From the NCBI GenBank assembly GCA_026987085.1, contig JALSNH010000072.1, positions 1 through 6,448 of the forward strand: a stretch of 6,448 bases of DNA, read 5' to 3'. Positions 1 through 4,786 of this stretch are shown here, one piece after another. The DNA is from Aquificota bacterium (lineage in GTDB: Bacteria > Aquificota > Aquificia > Aquificales > QOAS01). The position numbers and the translations under genes were made by a program. Numbering within the stretch: the stretch's first letter is position 1; each line of letters starts with the position of its first letter. The notes under the pieces are model-generated. The model had not been told where the DNA came from and made no database searches. It saw only the letters and a list, made by a program, of their open reading frames with translations.

Positions 1-29
1 ATAATTCGTGAATAATATCATTTACTCTG

Positions 30-968
30 ATGAAGAGATCATTGCTTTTAATAGCCATAGCTTTTTTATTGGAAATAATCGCAATACTTTTTTTTCTTAG
101 ATTTCAATTTCTTTATTATTTTATCCTCCATGCAATAACTAGTCTCGTCTTATCCCCAGCAATTACTACCGATGAAGAAAAATTCAACAATAAGATTAAA
201 TTAAACCTATTTCTTCTAACTTTTTTAGGTGGTCCTTTAGGTGTATTATTAACTTCCGCTTTATTAATATATCGTTTAAAAAAACAAGAATATGGATTAT
301 TTCTCCTTTATGAAGCTTTAGATCCTCCTATATTGGAAGAATCTATAAAATTTAAAGGTAGAAAATTAGGAGAAGCTGCTTTAAAATTTATTAATTATTA
401 TACAGTTCTCTACGCAAGTAAATTCTTACATTCCGCTACAATTCACCATTTAAAAAGGGCTATAACTGTTAATATTGATGAAATAAGATTGTTTGCTTTT
501 AATAAATTAAATAATCTTGAAGAGGTTTTAATAAAGGAAATAGATGAAATTAAAAAAAATGTTGATAAAGCAAAAAACCAATGGGAAAAACTAGTTTTAT
601 ATTCATATTTGGCTGAATTATATTGGGAAATATCTTACTTGGGATTAAGTGATAAGGAGTTGGAAAACACATATTTACAAGAGGCAGAAAATTGGGCCTT
701 TAAAGTTTTACAAATCGAAACAACACCTAAAATAATGTATTTGCTTGGTAGAATTTATTTAAAAAGAGAAAAATTAGATTTGGCTGAAGCATTTTTTTTA
801 AAAGCTTTGGAATTTAAATTTCCCCAGGTTTTGGTTATTCCATTTTTGCTTGAAATAGCTTACAAAAAAAGGGATTGGATGAAAATACATGAATATATAA
901 AAGCAAACCGGAATATAGTTGCTGTAAATGATAAAACTAGAAAAATATTAAAAGTATGGTTATATTAG
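30..968 (+). CDS. PelE-like membrane protein with C-terminal TPR-type repeats
   Basis: 312 residues. The N-terminus has three hydrophobic stretches, about residues 4-23, 25-45 and 58-81, with a short charged loop at 47-57. The rest is soluble and probably cytoplasmic. Residues about 128-175 look like a helical HEAT-like unit, including DEIRLFAFNKL followed by a run of Glu, Lys and Ile. Residues about 187-292 form TPR-type helix pairs; the clearest is 233-266, with LLGRIYLKREKLDLAEAFF. The order of membrane anchor, helical unit and TPRs, the length of about 310-330 residues, and the phrases ELYWEISYLGL and LLGRIYLKR recall PelE, an inner-membrane scaffold of Pel exopolysaccharide export. This rests on remembered family features, not an alignment, and a generic TPR membrane protein is the alternative. 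ATG 30 is the only good start after an in-frame stop at 9-11, but it has no Shine-Dalgarno sequence. The coding DNA is noticeably more AT-rich than the other genes here. Confidence 0.6.
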   Translation: MKRSLLLIAIAFLLEIIAILFFLRFQFLYYFILHAITSLVLSPAITTDEEKFNNKIKLNLFLLTFLGGPLGVLLTSALLIYRLKKQEYGLFLLYEALDPPILEESIKFKGRKLGEAALKFINYYTVLYASKFLHSATIHHLKRAITVNIDEIRLFAFNKLNNLEEVLIKEIDEIKKNVDKAKNQWEKLVLYSYLAELYWEISYLGLSDKELENTYLQEAENWAFKVLQIETTPKIMYLLGRIYLKREKLDLAEAFFLKALEFKFPQVLVIPFLLEIAYKKRDWMKIHEYIKANRNIVAVNDKTRKILKVWLY

Positions 969-2230
969 TTTAATCCCCAATAATGGGGATCATAAGTTCT
1001 TATAGAATCCAAAACGGCCAGAAATTCCCTTGTGGCTTGAATATCATGAACTCTTACTATTTTAGCTCCCCCTATAACTGCAGGAGCTAGTGCTGCTAAA
1101 GAACCAAATAAGCGCTCCTTAGGTTCCTTTTCGTAGAGTAATAAAGTTTTGTATATCTCATTTATAAATGATTTCCGAGAAACTCCAACCATTAAAGGCA
1201 GGCCTATGGTTTTAAATTCCTTGAATCTTTTAAGAATTTCTATATTGTGTTCCGGTAATTTTCCAAATCCTATACCAGGATCGCAAATAATTTTGAATTT
1301 ATCATCATATCCTTTTTCCATCAGCAAATGAACTTTCTCATTCCAGAACTGAAGAATTTCTGCAACTACATCTTTATAGGTTATTGATATTTTTTTCCAT
1401 GTTTGGGGTGTTCCTTTAATATGATTGACTACAACAGGTACTTGATATTTAACAACTATATTGACCATATTAGGGTCGAAAGTAAATCCGCTAATGTCGT
1501 TGATAATATCTACTCCCTCCTCAAGGGCCAATTTCGCAACTTCACTTTTATAGGTATCTAAGGAAATCCAAATCCTATTTAGTTTCTGTATTTCCAATTC
1601 TTTTTTTAATTCCTTAATAACTGGTAATACTCTACCGATTTCTTCATCAGCAGAAATAGGGGTAGCACCAGGTCGGGTACTTTCGCCGCCAATGTCTATA
1701 ATGTCGGCACCTTCTTGAACCATTTTAATGGCTTTTTTTACTGCGTCTTTTACGGAGGAAATTTCTCCACCATCGGAGAAACTGTCGGGGGTAATATTAA
1801 GAATCCCCATTATATGGGTCTTAAGCCCTAGAGGGAGAACTTTTCCATTGTAAGTTATTTTGAAATTTTCCTTTTTATACCTAATTATGGTCTCTAATAT
1901 TTCTACAGCTAACCTTTTAAGGCTTTTAAAGTTCTTTAGTTCCTTTGAAAGATTTTTGAAAGAATACTCATCACCTATAAGAAGAACTTTTAAATAGTCG
2001 GGAGCTAGTTCCAACATAGTAGGAAAGGCAACTTTTACACAGCTTCTTTGCGCAGCATAATTTAAATTTTTTATATCCCTTTTTGGGAAATTCTCTATAA
2101 GAATATTGAAAGTATTAGCTTTTTCTGCCAGAAAGGAAACCAGTTTTTCATTTACATTTAATTGCCTAAGAAGATATCTAAATGTCTCATCGTATCTGTC
2201 AAAGAGTTTGATATATATCCGTCTCTCCAT
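965..2230 (-). CDS. folP: Dihydropteroate synthase, long form with N-terminal extension domain
   Basis: 421 residues from ATG 2230. The enzyme condenses p-aminobenzoate with 6-hydroxymethyl-7,8-dihydropterin diphosphate to give dihydropteroate in folate synthesis. The catalytic TIM barrel starts near residue 137 and shows the family motifs in order: MGILNITPDSFSDGG (141-155), DIGGESTRPGA (179-189), SLDT (223-226), INDISG (243-248), NHIKGTP (269-274), CDPGIGFGK (316-324), GVSRKSF (349-355) and RVHDI (393-397). Residues 1-136 are the extra N-terminal domain of the roughly 400-residue DHPS type; ordinary bacterial DHPS is about 280 residues. The frame is open up to 2437, but that extension overlaps the cysteine-rich gene upstream and is not expected to be translated. 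GTG 2299, with AAAGGTGG at 2313-2320, is a possible alternative start and would add 23 Phe/Lys-rich residues. The stop codon overlaps that of the convergent PelE-like gene. Loop residues at 269-271 differ from the usual MHM. Confidence 0.93.
   Translation of the reverse strand: MERRIYIKLFDRYDETFRYLLRQLNVNEKLVSFLAEKANTFNILIENFPKRDIKNLNYAAQRSCVKVAFPTMLELAPDYLKVLLIGDEYSFKNLSKELKNFKSLKRLAVEILETIIRYKKENFKITYNGKVLPLGLKTHIMGILNITPDSFSDGGEISSVKDAVKKAIKMVQEGADIIDIGGESTRPGATPISADEEIGRVLPVIKELKKELEIQKLNRIWISLDTYKSEVAKLALEEGVDIINDISGFTFDPNMVNIVVKYQVPVVVNHIKGTPQTWKKISITYKDVVAEILQFWNEKVHLLMEKGYDDKFKIICDPGIGFGKLPEHNIEILKRFKEFKTIGLPLMVGVSRKSFINEIYKTLLLYEKEPKERLFGSLAALAPAVIGGAKIVRVHDIQATREFLAVLDSIRTYDPHYWGLN
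973..990. terminator. Hairpin at the convergent PelE-like/folP ends
   Basis: ATCCCCA (973-979) and TGGGGAT (984-990) form a perfect 7-bp stem with an ATAA loop. It begins five bases after the PelE-like stop codon and lies inside the last folP codons (Asp-Pro-His-Tyr-Trp-Gly). It is the most GC-rich stem in a very AT-rich junction and the only candidate for ending transcription there. No T run follows on either strand, so a terminator role is tentative. Confidence 0.35.
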
Positions 2231-2301
2231 TAAAAGTTTATAGGTTAAAAGGAAAAAAATCTTCTTATGAAAACATATAAAAAACTTTAGGTTGTTCACT
2301 T

Positions 2302-2532
2302 TTAAGTTTTTACCACCTTTGGTTTTACACAATGTTTTTTGTAAAAAGATTTGACGGTATTTACCCAATTCTCCACTGGTAATAGGCCATAATAGTAGGC
2401 CACCTTTTGAAGGGTGCAATTTATATTGCCTTTGCAAGTCCGACAGTACATATTGTTTTTAGCAAAAAATTTTTCTATTTCCGGGCAGTTTTGTATAAGT
2501 TCCAGCACTTTAGTCTTTTTATTTATTTCCAT
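2302..2532 (-). CDS. Small DUF1858-type cysteine-rich protein
   Basis: 76 residues from ATG 2532. TTG 2541, nine bases upstream in frame, would give 79 residues; neither start has a clear Shine-Dalgarno sequence. The sequence fits the DUF1858 pattern: an opening Thr-Lys-Val-Leu-Glu-Leu helix (7-12), a Cys-Pro (16-17), then MYCRTCKG (28-35) followed by a third cysteine (39), TLQKVAYYYGL and a lysine-rich tail with Cys68. The CxxC plus nearby Cys39 could hold a metal or undergo redox chemistry, but no function is established for the family and none is assigned here. It begins 29 bases after the hslU stop and ends 71 bases before the folP ATG on the same strand, so co-transcription with both is likely. 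No signal peptide or membrane segment is seen. The domain call is from pattern memory and is fairly secure; the role is unknown. Confidence 0.75.
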   Translation of the reverse strand: MEINKKTKVLELIQNCPEIEKFFAKNNMYCRTCKGNINCTLQKVAYYYGLLPVENWVNTVKSFYKKHCVKPKVVKT

Positions 2533-2561
2533 AGTTTTCAAGCATAAACAAAAGAAGTAAG

Positions 2562-3956
2562 TTAGAGAATATATTTCGCCAGTTCTACATCCTCTACAAG
2601 TTCACCCAACTTGGCCTCCACAAATTTTGAATCTACTATAAGAGTTTGACCTTTCATTTCGGGAGCCTCAAAGAGGATATCCTCAAGAAGTTTTTCCATA
2701 ACAGTATGTAGCCTTCGGGCACCTATATTTTCAGTTTTTTCATTTAAAATTTCGGCATATTCGGCTATTTTCTCTATTCCATCATCGGTAAATTCAAGAT
2801 AAACATTTTCCGTTTTTAGTAGTTCCCTGTACTGTTTTACCAATGCATTTTTAGGCTCAGTTAATATTCTTACAAAATCTTTTCTTGTTAAAGGTTTTAG
2901 TTCCACCCTTATAGGAAATCTTCCTTGTAATTCCGGTATTAAATCGGAAGGCTTGGCTAAATGAAACGCTCCTGCGGCTATAAACAGAATATGATCGGTT
3001 TTAACGGGTCCATATTTGGTAGAGACTGTAGTTCCTTCTACTAATGGTAGAAGGTCTCTTTGAACACCCTCTCTGGACACTCCTCCACTAATACCTTGAT
3101 ATTTTATAGCTATCTTATCGATTTCATCTATAAAGATGATGCCAAAGTTTTCAGCCCTATATATCGCTTCCGAGGCTATTTCTTCGGTATCTATAAGTTT
3201 CTCTGCTTCTTCCTGAGTTAATATTTCTAAAGCTTCTTTAACTTTTACTTTTCTTCTTCTTTTAGCTCCGGGAAAGATACCTTTTAGTATTTCTCCTAAT
3301 TGTTTTTGTAAATCTTCTAAGCCGGGCGGTGCTAGTATCATACCTCCCGGTTGTAATTTAGCATCTATTTCAATTTCTATAATTTCGTTATCCAATTCTC
3401 CACGGCGTAATTTTTCTAAAAGTTCCTGTTTCTTATATTGAGAACCTTTGGTTTTATAGGACCAAATATTTGGTATATTTTGGAATGTTTCAACTTTCTC
3501 ATTAGAAATGAGATACTCAACCAACCTTTCCTCAGCGAACTTTCTTGCTTTATCTTTTACCTCTTCAGTTTTTTCCTGTTTTACTATTCGGTAGGCCTCT
3601 TCTACCAGATCCCTAACCATGCTTTCAACGTCTCTACCCACATAACCTACCTCGGTATATTTGGTTGCTTCTACTTTAACAAAAGGAGCCTTTATTAATT
3701 GTGCTAACCTACGGGCTATTTCTGTTTTACCGCTACCGGTAGGTCCTATCATCATTATGTTTTTGGGAACTACTTCATTTCTCAATTCAGGAGGTAGTTT
3801 TTGTCTTCTCCACCTATTTCTAAGAGCTATAGCTACCGCCTTTTTAGCTTCATCCTGGCTTATTACATATTTATTCAACTCTTCAACAACCTTTTTGGGA
3901 GTGAGCTTTTCTAAAAACTTCTCAAGTTGACTTAAGGTTTGTCTATTTCCTTCCAT
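2562..3956 (-). CDS. hslU: ATP-dependent protease ATPase subunit HslU (ClpY)
   Basis: 464 residues, slightly longer than typical HslU (about 440-465). It is the hexameric AAA+ unfoldase that feeds proteins into the HslV peptidase in the cytoplasm. Visible marks are LTPKKVVEELNKYVISQ (18-34), Walker A GPTGSGKTE (71-79), the pore loop GYVG (104-107), a charged intermediate I-domain (about 111-260), Walker B IIFIDEID (273-280), VSREGVQRDLLPLVEG (293-308), SDLIPELQGRFPIRVEL (337-353) and the sensor-2 segment GARRLHTVMEKLLEDI (412-427). The C-terminus, ending in Lys-Tyr-Ile-Leu, is the tail that docks into HslV. The usual aspartate just before VSREG is missing, which shortens that loop by one residue. 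About 17 extra residues precede the usual start, but no other in-frame start codon lies there, so ATG 3956 is kept. No Shine-Dalgarno sequence is seen. hslV, often directly upstream, is replaced here by divergent radC. Confidence 0.97.
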   Translation of the reverse strand: MEGNRQTLSQLEKFLEKLTPKKVVEELNKYVISQDEAKKAVAIALRNRWRRQKLPPELRNEVVPKNIMMIGPTGSGKTEIARRLAQLIKAPFVKVEATKYTEVGYVGRDVESMVRDLVEEAYRIVKQEKTEEVKDKARKFAEERLVEYLISNEKVETFQNIPNIWSYKTKGSQYKKQELLEKLRRGELDNEIIEIEIDAKLQPGGMILAPPGLEDLQKQLGEILKGIFPGAKRRRKVKVKEALEILTQEEAEKLIDTEEIASEAIYRAENFGIIFIDEIDKIAIKYQGISGGVSREGVQRDLLPLVEGTTVSTKYGPVKTDHILFIAAGAFHLAKPSDLIPELQGRFPIRVELKPLTRKDFVRILTEPKNALVKQYRELLKTENVYLEFTDDGIEKIAEYAEILNEKTENIGARRLHTVMEKLLEDILFEAPEMKGQTLIVDSKFVEAKLGELVEDVELAKYIL

Positions 3957-3968
3957 AGATAGGATTTA

Positions 3969-3998
3969 ATTATGAATCTTCCACAGGATGGTTGTAAA
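3969..3998 (-). promoter_or_regulatory. Candidate sigma70-type promoter for hslU
   Basis: Read on the minus strand, TTTACA (3993-3998, five of six matches to the -35 consensus) is followed after 18 bases by CATAAT (3969-3974, five of six matches to the -10 consensus). Initiation about seven bases downstream would start the RNA near 3962, leaving only about six bases before the hslU ATG at 3956. The -35 box lies at the start of radC. AT-rich DNA gives such matches by chance, so this is a placement, not a proof. Confidence 0.4.
3985..3991 (+). promoter_or_regulatory. Ribosome binding site deciding the radC start
   Basis: AGGATGG ends eight bases before ATG 4000, a normal Shine-Dalgarno distance. 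The earlier in-frame ATG at 3988 lies inside this motif and has no ribosome binding site of its own. The later ATG is therefore preferred. Confidence 0.5.
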
Positions 3999-3999
3999 A

Positions 4000-4689
4000 A
4001 TGGTTTACAAAAAAAGATTGGGTAAGAACCTAAAAGAACTTCCAAAGGAGTTGTTGCCGAGAGAAAAACTTTTAAAGTTTGGAGTGGATAAACTAGATGA
4101 AGCCGAACTTTGGGCTATAATTTTGGGAAGCGGAACTAAAGGATTTAGTGTTCTGGAGTTAGGAAAAAAAATATCTTCCCTTCTCGAAAAGGGTGCAGAA
4201 AACCTTTCCTTGGAAAGGATATCCCAAATCCCAGGTTTGGGAAATGTAAAAGCTATGAAAATTCTATCGGTGGTGGAACTTTGTAAAAGGTACTCCAACA
4301 AACAAAAAGAAAATCCAAAAATAGATGCTCCTTGGAAAGTTATCAAAATAGTTTCACCCCTTATTAAGGGTAAAAAAGAGCACCTTTTTGTATTGGTTTT
4401 ATCTTTAAATCAAAAACTGCTTGCGGTTGAATTGGTAGCTATTGGTAGTTTAAATGTTGTTAATGCATCTCCACGGGAGATATTTAGTCCTGTATTAGTT
4501 AAGGGAGGATATTTTTATATATTGGTTCACAACCATCCAGATGGCGAAGCTAAACCTTCCGCAGAAGATATAGCTTTTACAAAGCGAATCCAGGAAGCAG
4601 GTAAACTGCTTGGATTGGAATTACTCGACCACATTATATTAGGTAGAGATGGTTATTTTTCTTTTAGGGAAAACAAACTTATTGAATAG
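4000..4689 (+). CDS. radC: RadC family JAB/MPN+ domain protein (UPF0758)
   Basis: 229 residues from ATG 4000; the in-frame ATG 3988 would give 233. Numbering here uses the shorter form. The N-terminal UPF0758 domain begins with LKELPKELLPREKLL and continues through LGSGTKGFSVLELGKK. A helix-hairpin-helix follows at about 73-96 (RISQIPGLGNVKAMKIL), a fold that usually contacts DNA backbone. The C-terminal JAB/MPN+ metalloprotease-like domain keeps the likely zinc ligands Glu144, His177, His179 and Asp190, with HNHPDGEAKPSAED (178-191 region) matching the family signature. Length is normal for the family (about 220-230). Despite the name, a direct role in DNA repair is not established; some relatives travel on mobile elements, but this copy sits among housekeeping genes and looks chromosomal. 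It is divergent from hslU and convergent with rpoC, so it is probably transcribed alone. No convincing promoter of its own was found. Confidence 0.95.
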   Translation: MVYKKRLGKNLKELPKELLPREKLLKFGVDKLDEAELWAIILGSGTKGFSVLELGKKISSLLEKGAENLSLERISQIPGLGNVKAMKILSVVELCKRYSNKQKENPKIDAPWKVIKIVSPLIKGKKEHLFVLVLSLNQKLLAVELVAIGSLNVVNASPREIFSPVLVKGGYFYILVHNHPDGEAKPSAEDIAFTKRIQEAGKLLGLELLDHIILGRDGYFSFRENKLIE

Positions 4690-4729
4690 GTTTTTAAAAG
4701 AGTATTTCGATTGTGAACAGTTTTAAATA

Positions 4730-4775
4730 TTTCCTTTCGAAGTTTTTTTCAGAGTTTTAAAACTTTTAAAGGAAA
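4730..4775. terminator. Candidate bidirectional terminator hairpin between radC and rpoC
   Basis: In the 97-base gap between the two convergent stop codons, 4730-4746 can pair with 4759-4775. The outer stem TTTCCTTT/AAAGGAAA is perfect, followed by one C-T mismatch, one G-T wobble and seven more Watson-Crick pairs, leaving a 12-base loop. The placement suits termination of both radC and rpoC. The stem is AT-rich and neither side has a clean T run directly after it, so it departs from the classic intrinsic form. Confidence 0.5.
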
Positions 4776-4786
4776 GGAAAAAAAGG

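Noticed and set aside
992..1003. ATAAG/CTTAT inverted repeat after the folP-end hairpin.
   Set aside because: The stem is only 4-5 bp with almost no loop, which is too weak to support a function.
1149..1331. Plus-strand open frame of 60 codons inside folP.
   Set aside because: It lies antisense to well-conserved DHPS motifs and has no recognisable features. Similar antisense frames inside hslU, radC and rpoC were rejected on the same grounds.
2231..2437. The folP frame stays open 69 codons upstream of ATG 2230.
   Set aside because: Most of it overlaps the DUF1858 gene in another frame and does not resemble a DHPS N-terminus. It is a chance extension, apart from the GTG 2299 possibility noted separately.
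2519..2545. Short minus-strand frame beginning at ATG 2545, eight codons long.
   Set aside because: It is too short, lacks a ribosome binding site and overlaps the start of the DUF1858 gene.
3927..3970. TTGACT (3927-3932) and TTTAAT (3965-3970) as a plus-strand promoter for radC.
   Set aside because: The spacing between them is 32 bases, far too long, and neither has a good partner at 16-19 bases.
4000..4689. radC as a marker of an integrated mobile element.
   Set aside because: Some RadC relatives are carried by mobile elements, but there is no integrase, repeat or attachment site here and both neighbours are core genes.
4754..4763. GTTTTAAAAC palindrome in the radC/rpoC gap.
   Set aside because: It is a short AT-rich palindrome with no loop that competes with the longer hairpin and is expected by chance here.
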